A stretch of 64,000 nucleotides of DNA, taken from assembly GCA_023460175.1 (NCBI GenBank), contig JAEWRC010000132.1, forward strand, positions 1-64,000. The letters run 5' to 3'. Below the pieces are notes generated by a model, which was not told the origin of the DNA, searched no databases, and saw only the letters and a program-made list of their open reading frames with translations. The position numbers were made by a program, and so were the translations under genes. Below are positions 1 to 9,030 of the stretch, in pieces (position 1 is the first letter of the stretch; every line of letters starts with the position of its first letter). This stretch comes from Actinomycetes bacterium (GTDB taxonomy: Bacteria; Actinomycetota; Actinomycetes; Mycobacteriales; Mycobacteriaceae).

Positions 1-1
1 G

Positions 2-622
2 ACCCTGGCCGAGGACGTGGCCCGGGTCAACGCCGTGCGCGCGCACCTGCCGACCGTGCGGGTGGACGCCAACGCGGGCTGGGACGTGGACGGCGCGGTG
101 GCCGCCATCGAGGCGCTGACCGCCGACGGCCCGCTGGAGTACGTCGAACAGCCCTGCCGCTCGGTCGCCGAACTGGCTGAGGTGCGCCGCCGCGTCGTCA
201 CGCCGATAGCGGCCGACGAATGCATCCGCAAGGCCGACGACCCGCTGCACGTGGTCCGCGCCGGGGCCGCCGACGTCGCGGTCCTCAAAGTTGCCCCGCT
301 GGGCGGGATCTCGGCACTGCTGCGGATCGCCGAGCAGATCGACATCCCGGTGGTGATCTCGAGCGCGCTGGACTCCGCGGTGGGGATCGCGATCGGGCTC
401 TCGGCGGCCGCGGCGCTGCCGTCGCTGCAGCATGCGTGCGGGCTGGGCACCGGCGGGTTGTTCGTCGAGGACGTGGCCGAGGTGCCCGCGCCCGTCGACG
501 GCGAACTCGAGGTGGGCGCGGTGACGCCGGATCCGGCCCGGCTGAGCGCACTGCGCGCGACGGGGGAGCGGCGCGACTGGTGGCTACGGCGCATCGCCGA
601 GTGTCATCCGCTCATGTCCTGA
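2..622 (+). CDS. menC: o-succinylbenzoate synthase, 3' part (5' end outside window)
   Basis: Dehydrates SHCHC to o-succinylbenzoate in cytosolic menaquinone synthesis. The reading frame is open from the window edge, so only about the last 206 residues are present. The enolase-superfamily metal and acid-base residues can be seen in order: VDANAGW (Asp), YVEQP (Glu), AADEC (Asp) and LKVAPLGG (Lys). The position upstream of a BpoC-like hydrolase and menD matches the M. tuberculosis Rv0553-Rv0555 order, although here two extra genes (an AraC/DJ-1 regulator and a DJ-1/PfpI enzyme) lie between. The family assignment is strong; the truncation is only a window effect. Confidence 0.9.
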   Translation, partial: TLAEDVARVNAVRAHLPTVRVDANAGWDVDGAVAAIEALTADGPLEYVEQPCRSVAELAEVRRRVVTPIAADECIRKADDPLHVVRAGAADVAVLKVAPLGGISALLRIAEQIDIPVVISSALDSAVGIAIGLSAAAALPSLQHACGLGTGGLFVEDVAEVPAPVDGELEVGAVTPDPARLSALRATGERRDWWLRRIAECHPLMS

Positions 623-667
623 TCTGTGGGGTACATGGCATAGACGCCATCGCCGGGGCGCGCAACG

Positions 668-1633
668 ATGAGAGTCATGCGGCGATCGGTGATGCTGCTC
701 GGCTATCCGGGCGTGCAGTCCCTGGATGTGGTCGGCCCGTTCGAGGTGTTCGCGACGGCCGCCCTGGTGCTCGGCGGCGACACGGCCGGCTACGACGTCA
801 CGCTGGTGTCCGCGGGGGGCCGCCCGGTCCGGTCCGACAGCGGCCTGGAACTGGCCGCCGCCCCGCTGCCGTGGCACGACGACGTCGACACCGTGGTGCT
901 GCCCGGCGGCGCGGGCGTCACCGATGCACGCCGCGACCCGCAGGTCATCGACTGGATACGACGGGTCTCGGGCACCGCGCGGCGCGTCGTCAGCGTCTGC
1001 ACCGGCGCCACCCTGGCCGCCGAGGCCGGCCTGCTCGACGGCTGCCGCGCCACCACCCACTGGGCCTTCGCGCAGGCCCTGGCCGACGAGTTCCCGGCCA
1101 TCGACGTTGACCCCGAGCCGATCTTCGTGCGCAGTTCGCCGCGGGTGTGGACGGCGGCCGGGGTGACGGCGGGCATCGACCTGGCGCTGGCACTCGTCGA
1201 GGACGACCACGGCACCGACATCGCGCAGACCGTGGCCCGCTACCTGGTGCTCTACCTGCGTCGCCCCGGCGGGCAGACCCAGTTCGCCGCGCCGGTCTGG
1301 ATGCCGCGTGCCAAACGCGCACCCATCCGCGCGGTGCAGGAACTCGTCGAGGCCGAACCCGGTGGCCGGCACCGCATCCCGGACCTGGCCGACCGCGCCG
1401 CGATGAGCCCTCGGCACTTCGTCCGGGTGTTCACCGCCGAGGTCGGCGAATCGCCGGGCGCCTACGTCGAGCGGATCCGCACCGAGGCGGCCCGTCGTCA
1501 ACTCGAGGAGACCGACGACACCGTCGTCGCGATCGCCGCGCGGTGTGGCTTCGGCACCGCAGAAACCATGCGCCGCAACTTCGTTCGCCGCATCGGGATA
1601 TCTCCGGATCAGTACCGCAAGAGTTTCGCCTAA
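668..1633 (+). CDS. GlxA-type AraC regulator with N-terminal DJ-1/PfpI domain
   Basis: Predicted transcription factor of 321 aa. Residues about 7-190 form a DJ-1/PfpI (class I glutamine amidotransferase-like) domain with the nucleophile-elbow cysteine at residue 111 (SVCTGAT). Residues about 215-321 form an AraC/XylS double helix-turn-helix with the typical second helix region IAARCGFGTAETMRRNF. Such proteins sense small molecules through the DJ-1 domain and often control an adjacent gene. Here the next gene, 25 bp downstream, encodes a stand-alone DJ-1/PfpI enzyme, its likely target. A second in-frame ATG at 677 is an alternative start. The ligand is unknown. Confidence 0.85.
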   Translation: MRVMRRSVMLLGYPGVQSLDVVGPFEVFATAALVLGGDTAGYDVTLVSAGGRPVRSDSGLELAAAPLPWHDDVDTVVLPGGAGVTDARRDPQVIDWIRRVSGTARRVVSVCTGATLAAEAGLLDGCRATTHWAFAQALADEFPAIDVDPEPIFVRSSPRVWTAAGVTAGIDLALALVEDDHGTDIAQTVARYLVLYLRRPGGQTQFAAPVWMPRAKRAPIRAVQELVEAEPGGRHRIPDLADRAAMSPRHFVRVFTAEVGESPGAYVERIRTEAARRQLEETDDTVVAIAARCGFGTAETMRRNFVRRIGISPDQYRKSFA

Positions 1634-1658
1634 CCCCTCGTCACTCAAGGAGCAAGTC

Positions 1659-2402
1659 ATGACCCAGGTCGCCATCGTCCTCTACCCCAACTTCACCGCG
1701 CTGGATCTCATCGGTCCCTACGAGGTGCTGCACCGGCTGCCCGACACCGAGGTGCGCTTCCTGTGGCACGAGACCGGCCCGCTGACCGCCGACTCCGGCG
1801 TGCTGATGATCGGCGCCACCCACACCTTCGCCGAGACCCCGGCCCCCGACGTGGTGCTGGTGCCGGGCGGGCCCGGCTGTGTGGAGGTGGCCCGCGACGA
1901 GGCGGTGTTGGCTTGGTTGCGCCGGGTGCACGAGGGCGCGACCTGGACGACGTCGGTGTGCTCGGGTTCGGTGGTGCTGGCCGCCGCCGGCCTGCTCGAC
2001 GGCAAGCGCGCCACCTCGCACTGGTCGTCGCTGGCCGCGCTGAAGATGTTCGGCGTCACCCCGGTCGGCGACCAGCGCATCGTCCACGAGGGCGACACGG
2101 TCACCGCCGCCGGCGTCTCGGCGGGCATCGATCTGGGGCTTTGGCTGGCCGGTCAGCTGGCCGGGGAGGCCAAGGCCAGGGCCGTGCAGCTGGGCATCGA
2201 GTACGACCCGCAGCCGCCGTTCGACTCCGGGCATGTCACCAAGGCCTCGGCGGCCACCAAGGCCACCGCTGCCGCGCTGCTGGGCAAGGACCTGGTCAAG
2301 CCGCCGCTGCTGAAGGCCGGCGCGCTGCTGGCCTGGGACCGGGCCATCGCGACCGCCCGCGGCCGCCGCCGCCACAGCCGCAGCCGAGCGACTTCGGCGT
2401 GA
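1659..2402 (+). CDS. DJ-1/PfpI family protein, isonitrile hydratase-like
   Basis: A 247-aa cytosolic protein of the DJ-1/PfpI superfamily. Cys101 lies in SVCSGS and Asp16 in TALDLIGPYE; these match the catalytic Cys and Asp of the Pseudomonas isonitrile hydratase (InhA) group, so hydration of an isonitrile to an N-substituted formamide is the best guess. The open frame extends upstream to 1545, but the start at 1659 is favoured by AAGGAG at about 1647-1652 and by the domain beginning there (MTQVAIVLYPNF). The protein follows the AraC/DJ-1 regulator closely and probably shares its transcript. The stop codon lies inside one arm of a long inverted repeat. Confidence 0.8.
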   Translation: MTQVAIVLYPNFTALDLIGPYEVLHRLPDTEVRFLWHETGPLTADSGVLMIGATHTFAETPAPDVVLVPGGPGCVEVARDEAVLAWLRRVHEGATWTTSVCSGSVVLAAAGLLDGKRATSHWSSLAALKMFGVTPVGDQRIVHEGDTVTAAGVSAGIDLGLWLAGQLAGEAKARAVQLGIEYDPQPPFDSGHVTKASAATKATAAALLGKDLVKPPLLKAGALLAWDRAIATARGRRRHSRSRATSA

Positions 2403-2448
2403 TCTGCCACGGTGGGCGTGTGAGATCACGCCGAAGTCGGGCTCGGCT
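2382..2448. repeat. Long near-perfect inverted repeat spanning the stop codon and intergenic gap
   Basis: Arms 2382-2405 and 2423-2448 pair over 24 bases (core CGACTTCGGCGTGATCT with its complement), broken only by two unpaired G at 2440-2441, around a 17-base loop. The left arm contains the TGA of the DJ-1/PfpI gene. There is no T-run, so it is not a classical intrinsic terminator. It could slow or end transcription, or be a dispersed palindromic element. Confidence 0.75.
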
Positions 2449-2453
2449 AACGT
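2448..2453 (+). promoter_or_regulatory. Candidate -10 element for leaderless bpoC-like gene
   Basis: TAACGT at this position ends seven bases before the GTG start at 2460, the spacing expected of mycobacterial leaderless promoters (TANNNT, N6-7, start codon). No good Shine-Dalgarno sequence precedes the GTG. This is inference from pattern only. Confidence 0.4.
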
Positions 2454-2459
2454 GGCCGG

Positions 2460-3248
2460 GTGACCAATCTGGCCTATGACGACCGAGGCACCGGAGACCC
2501 GGTGCTGTTCATCGCCGGCCGTGGCGGCGCCGGACGCACCTGGCATCTGCATCAGGTACCGGCCTTCGCCAGGGCCGGTTTCCGGTGCATCACGTTCGAC
2601 AACCGCGGCATCGGCGCCACCGAGAACGCCAGCGGGTTCACCACCGAGACCATGGTCGCCGACACCGCGGCGCTCATCGACGAGCTCGTGGGCGGCCCGG
2701 TGCGCATCGTCGGGGTGTCGATGGGGTCCTTCCTGGCCCAGGAACTCATGCTGGCCCGGCCCGAGCTGGTCAGCCAGGCCGTGCTGATGGCCACCCGCGG
2801 CCGCCACGACCGCACCCGGGAGTTCTTCAACGGCGCCGAGCGGCTGATGATGGACGCCGGCGTGCAGCTGCCGCCCGAGTACGACGCCAAAGTCCGTATG
2901 CTGGAGAACTTTTCGCCGAAGACGCTCAACGACGACCGCGTGGCCGACGACTGGATCCAGATGTTCACCATGTGGCCCAGCAAGCCGACCCCCGGGATGC
3001 GCTGTCAGCTCGAGATCAACCCGGCCGCCAACCGGCTCTCGGTCTACCGGTCCATCGCCACCCAGGTGCTGGTGCTCGGCTTCGCCGACGACGTGCTGCT
3101 GCCGCCGCATCTGGGCAAGGAGGTCGCCGACGCCCTGCCCAACGGCCGCTACCAGGAGATTCCGGATACCGGCCACCTCGGCTTCATCGAGCGGCCCGAC
3201 GTCGTCAACGCCGCGATCCTGGAGTTCTTCGGCCGGCTCCCGCTGTGA
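2460..3248 (+). CDS. bpoC: Alpha/beta-hydrolase, BpoC-like (non-heme peroxidase family)
   Basis: A 262-aa cytosolic alpha/beta-hydrolase. The nucleophile elbow is GVSMGS (Ser87); the acid is probably in GFADDVLLP and the base is the His of DTGHLGF near the C-terminus. Length and position just before menD match M. tuberculosis BpoC (Rv0554), annotated as a cofactor-free peroxidase. Location in a menaquinone cluster also suggests a MenH-like (SHCHC synthase) role, but the sequence alone cannot decide. The start is GTG without a clear ribosome binding site. Confidence 0.8.
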   Translation: MTNLAYDDRGTGDPVLFIAGRGGAGRTWHLHQVPAFARAGFRCITFDNRGIGATENASGFTTETMVADTAALIDELVGGPVRIVGVSMGSFLAQELMLARPELVSQAVLMATRGRHDRTREFFNGAERLMMDAGVQLPPEYDAKVRMLENFSPKTLNDDRVADDWIQMFTMWPSKPTPGMRCQLEINPAANRLSVYRSIATQVLVLGFADDVLLPPHLGKEVADALPNGRYQEIPDTGHLGFIERPDVVNAAILEFFGRLPL

Positions 3249-3271
3249 CACAGTGATGTAGTGACGGACCG

Positions 3272-4930
3272 ATGAACCCCTCGACGGCCCAGGCGCGCAT
3301 CGTCGTTGACGAATTGATTCGTGGCGGCGTGCGCGACGTGGTGTTGTGCCCCGGCTCCCGCAACGCCCCGCTGGCGTTCGCGTTGGAGGCCGCCGACCGC
3401 GCCGGCCGGCTGCGGTTGCACGTCCGCATCGACGAGCGCACCGCCGGTTACCTGGCCATCGGCCTGGCGGTGGCGGCCGGGGCACCGGTCTGCGTCGCGA
3501 TGACCTCCGGTACCGCGGTGGCCAATCTCGGACCGGCCGTCGTCGAGGCCAACTACGCCCGGGTGCCGCTGATCGTGCTGAGCGCCAACCGGCCCTACGA
3601 GCTGTTGGGCACCGGCGCCAACCAGACCATGGAGCAGCTCGGCTACTTCGGCACCCAGGTGCGGGAGAACATCAGCCTGGGCCTGGCCCCGGATCAGCTG
3701 GCCAGTTCCCCGATGGACGTCCTCAACGCGCAGTGGCGTTCGGCCACCTGCCGGGTGCTGGTGGCGGCCAAGGGATCTCGCAGCGCCAACGCAGGCCCTG
3801 TGCAGTTCGACATCCCGTTGCGCGAACCCCTGGTGCCCGACCACGAGACCGACGGCGGCGCGAGCCTGCCCGACGGGCGCCCCGACGGGCGGCCGTGGAC
3901 GCTCACCCCGCCGGTGAGCTTCGATCAGCCGCTGGAGGTCGACCTGAGCCTGGACACCGTGGTGATCGCGGGCCACGGCGCCGGGGCGCAACCGAACCTG
4001 GCCGCCCTGCCCACCGTCGCCGAACCCACCGCACCGCAGCCCGCCAACCCGCTGCACCCGCTGGCGCTGCCGCTGCTGCGCCCGCATCAGGTCATCATGC
4101 TGGGCCGCCCGACGCTGCATCGCCCGGTCTCGGCGCTGCTGGCCGACCCGTCGGTGCCGGTGTTCGCGCTCACCACCGGGCCGCGCTGGCCGGATGTCTC
4201 GGGCAACTCGCAGGCCAACGGCACGCGGGCGGTCACCACCGGCGAGCCGAGCGCGGCCTGGCTGCGGCGCTGCGCGGAGGTCAACGGGCACGCCGTCGAG
4301 GCCGTGCGCGGCCAACTGAAGGCGCATCCGCTGACCACCGGCCTGCATGTGGCCGCCGAGGTCGCCGACGCGCTGCGCGACGGCGATCAGCTGGTCCTGG
4401 GCGCCTCCAACCCGGTACGCGACGTGGCCCTGGCGGGGCTGGCCGGAACCGGTGCGCCGCGCGCCGTCACGGTGCGGTCCAACCGCGGGGTCGCCGGCAT
4501 CGACGGCACCGTGTCCACGGCCATCGGGGCCGCGCTGGCCCACGAGCGCGCCACCGGCGGGCGCACTGTGGCGCTGATCGGGGACCTGACGTTCGTGCAC
4601 GACAGCTCGGGGCTGCTGATCGGGCCCACCGAACCCACCCCGCGCCGGCTGACCATCGTCGTGTCCAACGACAACGGCGGCGGCATCTTCGAGCTGCTCG
4701 AGCAGGGCGATCCGCGGTTCTCCGATGTGTCCTCGCGGATCTTCGGCACCCCGCACGACGTCGACATCGCCGCGTTGTGCCGCGCCTATCACGTCGAATA
4801 CCGCCAGGTCGAGGCCGCCGGACTGGCGGGCGTCCTCGACGAGCCGTACGACGGGATGCGCGTCGTGGAGGTGAAGGCCGACCGGTCGTCGCTGCGCAAG
4901 CTGCACGCATCGATCAAGGCCGCCCTGTGA
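3272..4930 (+). CDS. menD: SEPHCHC synthase (2-succinyl-5-enolpyruvyl-6-hydroxy-3-cyclohexene-1-carboxylate synthase)
   Basis: Thiamine-diphosphate enzyme that joins isochorismate and 2-oxoglutarate, the first committed step of menaquinone synthesis. The 552 aa match the usual MenD length. It has a TPP-binding N-terminal domain ([11 protein letters not shown], then [15 protein letters not shown] with the cofactor-activating Glu) and a C-terminal PP domain with [11 protein letters not shown] and [10 protein letters not shown] for Mg-diphosphate. The stop overlaps the GTG of the next gene in a GTGA arrangement, so the two are translationally coupled. The gene sits between the BpoC-like and DUF3592 genes, as in M. 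tuberculosis Rv0555. Confidence 0.95.
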   Translation: MNPSTAQARIVVDELIRGGVRDVVLCPGSRNAPLAFALEAADRAGRLRLHVRIDERTAGYLAIGLAVAAGAPVCVAMTSGTAVANLGPAVVEANYARVPLIVLSANRPYELLGTGANQTMEQLGYFGTQVRENISLGLAPDQLASSPMDVLNAQWRSATCRVLVAAKGSRSANAGPVQFDIPLREPLVPDHETDGGASLPDGRPDGRPWTLTPPVSFDQPLEVDLSLDTVVIAGHGAGAQPNLAALPTVAEPTAPQPANPLHPLALPLLRPHQVIMLGRPTLHRPVSALLADPSVPVFALTTGPRWPDVSGNSQANGTRAVTTGEPSAAWLRRCAEVNGHAVEAVRGQLKAHPLTTGLHVAAEVADALRDGDQLVLGASNPVRDVALAGLAGTGAPRAVTVRSNRGVAGIDGTVSTAIGAALAHERATGGRTVALIGDLTFVHDSSGLLIGPTEPTPRRLTIVVSNDNGGGIFELLEQGDPRFSDVSSRIFGTPHDVDIAALCRAYHVEYRQVEAAGLAGVLDEPYDGMRVVEVKADRSSLRKLHASIKAAL

Positions 4931-5415
4931 GGCAGCAGCTCAAAGTCTTTGCGCGCCAACTCCTGCCGAGCAAGGCGCCCGGGGTTCCCGACACGCCGAT
5001 GCGGAAGGCGTTGCGGTGGGCCAAGGCCGGCGTGTGGGTCTTGGTGTTCGTGGTGACGCTGCAGTCGGTGTTGCTGGTGGCCGGCGCGTGGCGCAACGAC
5101 CGGCAGATCGAGGCGAACCTGGGGGTGGCGCAGGCCGAGGTGCTCAGCGCCGGTCCGCGCCGCTCCACCATCGAGTTCGTGACGCCCGACCGGGTGACGT
5201 ACCGGCCCGAACTCGGGGTGCTGTACCCCTCCGAATTGGCCACGGGCATGCGCATTTACGTCGAATACGACACCACCGACCCCGACCTGGTGCGCGTGCA
5301 GGGCCGCAACGCGCTGCTGGCCATCGTCCCGGCCGGCTCCATCGCCGTCGTCGGCTGGCTGATCGCGCTCGGCGCGCTGGCCGGGCTGGCGGCCCTGGAG
5401 CGACGGCTGGACTGA
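4927..5415 (+). CDS. DUF3592-type membrane protein
   Basis: A 162-aa protein of unknown function, equivalent in place to M. tuberculosis Rv0556. There are two predicted membrane spans, near residues 35-55 ([19 protein letters not shown]) and 130-155 ([20 protein letters not shown]). Between them is an extracytoplasmic beta-rich segment of the DUF3592 kind (ITFVTPDRV-like strands, [13 protein letters not shown]). The GTG start overlaps the menD stop by GTGA, which fixes the start and makes it part of the menD transcript. It ends four bases before a convergent gene. Confidence 0.8.
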   Translation: MRQQLKVFARQLLPSKAPGVPDTPMRKALRWAKAGVWVLVFVVTLQSVLLVAGAWRNDRQIEANLGVAQAEVLSAGPRRSTIEFVTPDRVTYRPELGVLYPSELATGMRIYVEYDTTDPDLVRVQGRNALLAIVPAGSIAVVGWLIALGALAGLAALERRLD

Positions 5416-5419
5416 CGGG

Positions 5420-6091
5420 TCAGGCCGCTCGCATCAGGTTCGAGAGCCAGTCGACGTCGTCGATGTCGAGGATCTCCTCGGATTCGAGGTCGACGACCAC
5501 CGGCGTGGCGACCCGTCCCAAGATGTCGCCCAGCAGTTCGGCGTTGATCTCGGACACAGCGTCGGCGTCGACCACGACCGTGCCCTGGCTGATGCTCTCG
5601 ACCAGCCGGGTCAGCAGCCCGCTGTAGGCCGCGATGGCGGCGAAGTCCGCATCACCGAAGTCGGTCTCCGACAGGCCCTGGTGCGCCCACAGTTCCTGCA
5701 CGAACGCCTGGAAGCCGCCGGCCGAGGTCGCCGGGTCGACGGCGGTGAACAATGCGTTGGTGACGTCGGCCGAATAGTCCAAGCCCAGGGCGTTGTCCAG
5801 GAACGTCAGGGGTCGGTAGGTGACGGCCAGCCGGCCGGAATCCAGATGTGAGCGCAACTGGTCGCCGAAGTCGGCCTGCAGGTATGCGCAGGCCTGGCAC
5901 TGCGGTTCGGTGAACAGCTCGAGTTGCACCGGGGCGTCGGGGAAGCCGACCAGGATCCCGGCGCCGTCGGCGGTCACAGCGACCCCGGGGCCGCGCAGGT
6001 CCGGCCGGGCGGTGCCGGCGACCTCGACGGTGCACCCGGAGATCAGCAGCGCCGCGGTGATGGCCGCCAGGACCGCCCGCCAACCTCGCAT
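5420..6091 (-). CDS. Thioredoxin-fold (DsbA-like) lipoprotein
   Basis: A 223-aa predicted exported lipoprotein. The N-terminus [20 protein letters not shown] carries a lipobox (LISGC) with the acylated Cys at residue 20. A thioredoxin-like domain follows with the redox motif CQAC after LELFTEPQ, and a cis-Pro region near TPVVVDLE, as in DsbA-family disulfide oxidoreductases. The longer upstream open frame is rejected because the signal peptide begins at 6091. It is convergent with the DUF3592 gene and divergent from mgtA. It probably acts in periplasmic thiol chemistry; the substrate is unknown. Confidence 0.8.
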   Translation of the reverse strand: MRGWRAVLAAITAALLISGCTVEVAGTARPDLRGPGVAVTADGAGILVGFPDAPVQLELFTEPQCQACAYLQADFGDQLRSHLDSGRLAVTYRPLTFLDNALGLDYSADVTNALFTAVDPATSAGGFQAFVQELWAHQGLSETDFGDADFAAIAAYSGLLTRLVESISQGTVVVDADAVSEINAELLGDILGRVATPVVVDLESEEILDIDDVDWLSNLMRAA

Positions 6092-6190
6092 GGTGTCTCC
6101 CTTTCGGTGCCAGAAGGCGTCCGACGCGTTTCGTCTGCCGTCTGCCTGTCCGCAACCTGGCGGCAACGCGGCGCTGGCACGCTCGGCGTC

Positions 6191-7354
6191 GTGCGCGTTG
6201 CGATTGTCGCAGAAAGTTTCCTCCCGAACGTCAACGGTGTCACCAACTCGGTGCTTCGGGTGCTCGAGCATCTGCGCCGCAACGGCCACGAGGCGCTGGT
6301 GATCGCCCCGGACACGCCGCCGCGGCAGCCCAGGGCCGACCGGGTGCACGACGGGATCCGCGTGCATCGGGTGCCGTCGCGGATGTTCCCGAGGGTGACC
6401 TCGCTGCCGCTGGGCATCCCCTGGCCGCGGATGGTTGGGGTGCTGCGCGGCTTCGATCCCGACGTCGTGCACCTGGCCTCGCCGGCGCTGCTCGGCTGGG
6501 GCGGCGTCCTGGCGGCGCGGCGCCTGGGGGTGCCGTCGGTCGCGGTGTTCCAGACCGACATCGCCGGGTTCGCCGAGAGCTACGGGCTCTCGGTGGCGTC
6601 GCGGGCCGCCTGGGCGTGGACGCGTCAGCTGCACAGCAAGGCCGACCGCACCCTGGCCCCATCTACCTCGGCCATGGAAAACCTTGCCGAGCATGGGATT
6701 CCGCGGGTACACCGGTGGGCCCGCGGCGTCGACGTCACCGGCTTCGCGCCGTCGGCCCGCAGCGACGCGCTGCGCCGAAGCTGGTCACCGGAGGGCAGGC
6801 CGGTGGTCGGTTTCGTGGGCCGGCTGGCACCGGAGAAGCACGTCGAGCGGCTGGCGGTCCTGGCGGCCCGCGACGATCTGCAGGTCGTGGTCGTCGGCGA
6901 CGGCGTGGACCGGAACAAGCTCCAAAATGTCCTGCCCACCGCGGTTTTCACCGGCGCGCTCTACGGGGCCGAGCTGGCGGCGGCCTACGCGAGCATGGAC
7001 GTCTTCGTGCACCCCGGCGAGCACGAGACGTTCTGCCAGGCCGTGCAGGAGGCGATGGCCTCGGGCTTGCCGGTGATCGCGCCGGACGCGGGCGGCCCGC
7101 GCGACCTGGTGACCCCGATGCAGACCGGTTTGCTGCTGCCCGTCGACGGGTTCGAGCAGCAACTCGATGCGGCGGTCGAGCATCTGATCGCCGAGCGCGT
7201 GCGGTACTCGGTGGCCGCGCGACGCAGCGTGCTGGGCCGCACCTGGCCGGTGATCTGCGCGGAACTGCTCGACCACTACGCGGCCGTCGCCCACCCCGCG
7301 CGCGTGCAATCCTCCAGCGCCAGTGTGCGGGTCCCCGGGCAACACGCCGGGTGA
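6191..7354 (+). CDS. mgtA: GDP-mannose-dependent alpha-mannosyltransferase (GT4)
   Basis: A 387-aa glycosyltransferase of family GT4, syntenic with M. tuberculosis MgtA/PimB (Rv0557), which adds mannose to glucuronosyl-diacylglycerol and contributes to lipomannan-like glycolipids at the membrane. The N-terminal acceptor domain begins [17 protein letters not shown]. The C-terminal donor domain has [16 protein letters not shown] and the EX7E motif ETFCQAVQE within [10 protein letters not shown]. The GTG start at 6191 is chosen because the Rossmann strand starts there; the frame is open further upstream over the neighbouring promoter. Confidence 0.85.
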   Translation: MRVAIVAESFLPNVNGVTNSVLRVLEHLRRNGHEALVIAPDTPPRQPRADRVHDGIRVHRVPSRMFPRVTSLPLGIPWPRMVGVLRGFDPDVVHLASPALLGWGGVLAARRLGVPSVAVFQTDIAGFAESYGLSVASRAAWAWTRQLHSKADRTLAPSTSAMENLAEHGIPRVHRWARGVDVTGFAPSARSDALRRSWSPEGRPVVGFVGRLAPEKHVERLAVLAARDDLQVVVVGDGVDRNKLQNVLPTAVFTGALYGAELAAAYASMDVFVHPGEHETFCQAVQEAMASGLPVIAPDAGGPRDLVTPMQTGLLLPVDGFEQQLDAAVEHLIAERVRYSVAARRSVLGRTWPVICAELLDHYAAVAHPARVQSSSASVRVPGQHAG

Positions 7355-7379
7355 ATTTCCGGGTTTGCGCCCGCTCGCG
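7355..7379. repeat. Dispersed intergenic repeat, copy 1
   Basis: ATTTCCGGGTTTGCGC followed by CCGCTCGCG directly after the mgtA stop. An inverted near-copy lies at 9031-9056 (one inserted T and two substitutions). The two copies bracket menG and the second MpaB gene. Confidence 0.6.
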
Positions 7380-7385
7380 ACCCCG

Positions 7386-7512
7386 TCAACCCTGGGCCAG
7401 CTCCGCCATGTGCTGCCAGGCCTCCCACGTGTTGATCCGCTGCGCGTAGTCGGCCTTGGCCAGTTCGAGGGACAGGCTGCCGAAGAACACCCGCAGCGGC
7501 GATTCCCGGTTC
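7386..7512 (-). pseudogene. C-terminal remnant of a short-chain dehydrogenase/reductase
   Basis: On the minus strand this stretch encodes about 41 residues ([18 protein letters not shown], then [19 protein letters not shown], stop) that resemble the last residues of mycobacterial SDR oxidoreductases. An in-frame stop lies just upstream, and no N-terminal Rossmann part or start codon is present. It fills most of the mgtA-menG gap, a sign of an old gene lost between them. The family call rests on recall of typical SDR C-termini. Confidence 0.5.
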
Positions 7513-7527
7513 GGGCAAGTTCACAGG

Positions 7528-7533
7528 TAGCGT
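7528..7533 (+). promoter_or_regulatory. Candidate -10 element for leaderless menG
   Basis: TAGCGT lies seven bases before the GTG start of menG, the spacing of leaderless mycobacterial transcripts. No Shine-Dalgarno sequence is visible. It would give menG its own promoter independent of mgtA. Confidence 0.4.
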
Positions 7534-7540
7534 CGGTGCG

Positions 7541-8227
7541 GTGAGCCGCGCGACGCTGGACAAGGATCCCCGTGAGGTGGCGTCGATGTTCGACGCCGTC
7601 GCCCGTCGTTACGACCTGACCAACACGGTGCTGTCGCTGGGCCAGGACCGGTCCTGGCGTCGGGCCACCCGGGCGGCGCTGGAGATCGGGCCGGGGGACC
7701 GGGTGCTGGACCTGGCCGCCGGGACCGCGGTCTCGACGGTCGAGCTGGCCAAGTCCGGCGCGTGGTGCGTGGCGTGCGACTTCTCGGTGGGCATGCTCAA
7801 GGCCGGCGCGCAGCGCACCGTGCCCAAGGTCGCCGGCGACGCGACGAAGCTGCCGTTCGACGACGAGTCGTTCGACGCGGTCACCATCAGCTTCGGGCTG
7901 CGCAACGTCGTCGACCACGTCGAGGGGCTGCGCGAGATGGCCCGGGTGACGCGGCCCGGCGGCCGACTGGTGGTGTGCGAGTTCTCGACGCCGACGGTGC
8001 CGGTGTTCTCGACGGTGTACAAGGAGTACCTCATGCGGGCGCTGCCGGCGATGGCCCGCGCGGTGTCCAGCGACCCGGAATCCTATGAGTACCTGGCGGA
8101 GTCGATCCGGGCCTGGCCGGATCAGGCGGAGCTGGCCCGTCGCATCGCCACGGCGGGGTGGTCGTCGGTGCGCTGGCGCAATCTCAGCGCGGGCATCGTG
8201 GCCCTGCACGCGGCCACCAAGCCTTAA
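7541..8227 (+). CDS. menG: Demethylmenaquinone methyltransferase
   Basis: A 228-aa SAM-dependent methyltransferase of the UbiE/MenG family that converts demethylmenaquinone to menaquinone, the last ring step. Motif I is VLDLAAGTA at about residue 50, and the family signatures [16 protein letters not shown] and [14 protein letters not shown] are present. It is syntenic with M. tuberculosis Rv0558 and near it in length. The N-terminal [16 protein letters not shown] is typical. The start is GTG. Confidence 0.93.
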   Translation: MSRATLDKDPREVASMFDAVARRYDLTNTVLSLGQDRSWRRATRAALEIGPGDRVLDLAAGTAVSTVELAKSGAWCVACDFSVGMLKAGAQRTVPKVAGDATKLPFDDESFDAVTISFGLRNVVDHVEGLREMARVTRPGGRLVVCEFSTPTVPVFSTVYKEYLMRALPAMARAVSSDPESYEYLAESIRAWPDQAELARRIATAGWSSVRWRNLSAGIVALHAATKP

Positions 8228-8240
8228 CCCCCTCCCCGCC

Positions 8241-9017
8241 CTACTCCTTAGCGCGAGCGGGCGCGTCCCCGGCCGACACGCCGACGGTTTCGCGTGGTTT
8301 GCGCACCTTCGCGGGTGCTCGCAGGGCCGGGACGGTCGCGCCCGCGCGACACAGCCCCGCGAACGTGCGCAGGGCCCGTCGGTCCCGTGCGCTCGGCTGC
8401 ACGCCGGTCAGTTCGATGGCCGTCTCGTGCTGCATCGCCCGGATCGCGCCGCGCGGCACCAGGGCCGGCCACCAGTCCGAGGGCGCGAAGATCTCGTCGC
8501 GGAAACGCTCGAAGTGCTCTCCGGCGGATAGCATGGTGCGGCAGTAGCTTTCGAAATATTCCCGGAACGACGGCCAGTCCGGCGGCATCGACCGAGCCGA
8601 GATCCCGTACTTCCGATACCAGTCGCAGCACTGCTGATAGAGCCGCTCGTGTCCGTCGTCATCCAGCGGCCGGACGAACGTGTTCACCATCGCGACAAGG
8701 CTTTCCACGTAGGTCGCGTGCTGGAAGTGAAAGAGTTCGGGGTCCAGGGCGTGGTACTTGCCCCCGTCGGGGGTGTGGCCCTTGACGTGTTCGTGGCCGA
8801 ACCGGATGACCGAGCGCAGGTCGGAGTCGGTGTAGGCGATGTCGACGGCCATGGTCACGGTGCGCTTCTTGTGCTGCCAGATCCGCTCGCGCAGCAGCGC
8901 GTGCTCCCAGATCCCGGTGGCGATGGCCGGGTGCAGCAACTGCAGACAGACGGCGCGGGGCAGCATGAACAGGAACCGTCGATCGCCGGCGTAGCGGTGC
9001 AGCAGGTCGTCGGTCAA
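8241..9017 (-). CDS. DUF2236 / MpaB-family oxygenase (second copy)
   Basis: A 258-aa protein of the DUF2236 family (ER-bound oxygenase MpaB / rubber oxygenase Lcp domain), whose studied members are heme b oxygenases. The conserved histidines in LLHPAIATGI and FGHEHVKGHT are candidates for heme binding or catalysis. The start is TTG at 9017, supported by AGGAG six bases upstream; no ATG fits. It lies downstream of another DUF2236 gene and the mce operon on the same strand, separated by 128 bp with a repeat and a hairpin. The C-terminus is basic and low in complexity. The substrate is unknown; a lipid or isoprenoid is possible. Confidence 0.75.
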   Translation of the reverse strand: MTDDLLHRYAGDRRFLFMLPRAVCLQLLHPAIATGIWEHALLRERIWQHKKRTVTMAVDIAYTDSDLRSVIRFGHEHVKGHTPDGGKYHALDPELFHFQHATYVESLVAMVNTFVRPLDDDGHERLYQQCCDWYRKYGISARSMPPDWPSFREYFESYCRTMLSAGEHFERFRDEIFAPSDWWPALVPRGAIRAMQHETAIELTGVQPSARDRRALRTFAGLCRAGATVPALRAPAKVRKPRETVGVSAGDAPARAKE

Positions 9018-9030
9018 GCGGCACTCCTAT

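Noticed and set aside
3149..4906. A 585-codon ORF antisense to menD
   Set aside because: High-GC shadow frame with His/Arg/Gln-rich composition; menD on the other strand has all its motifs.
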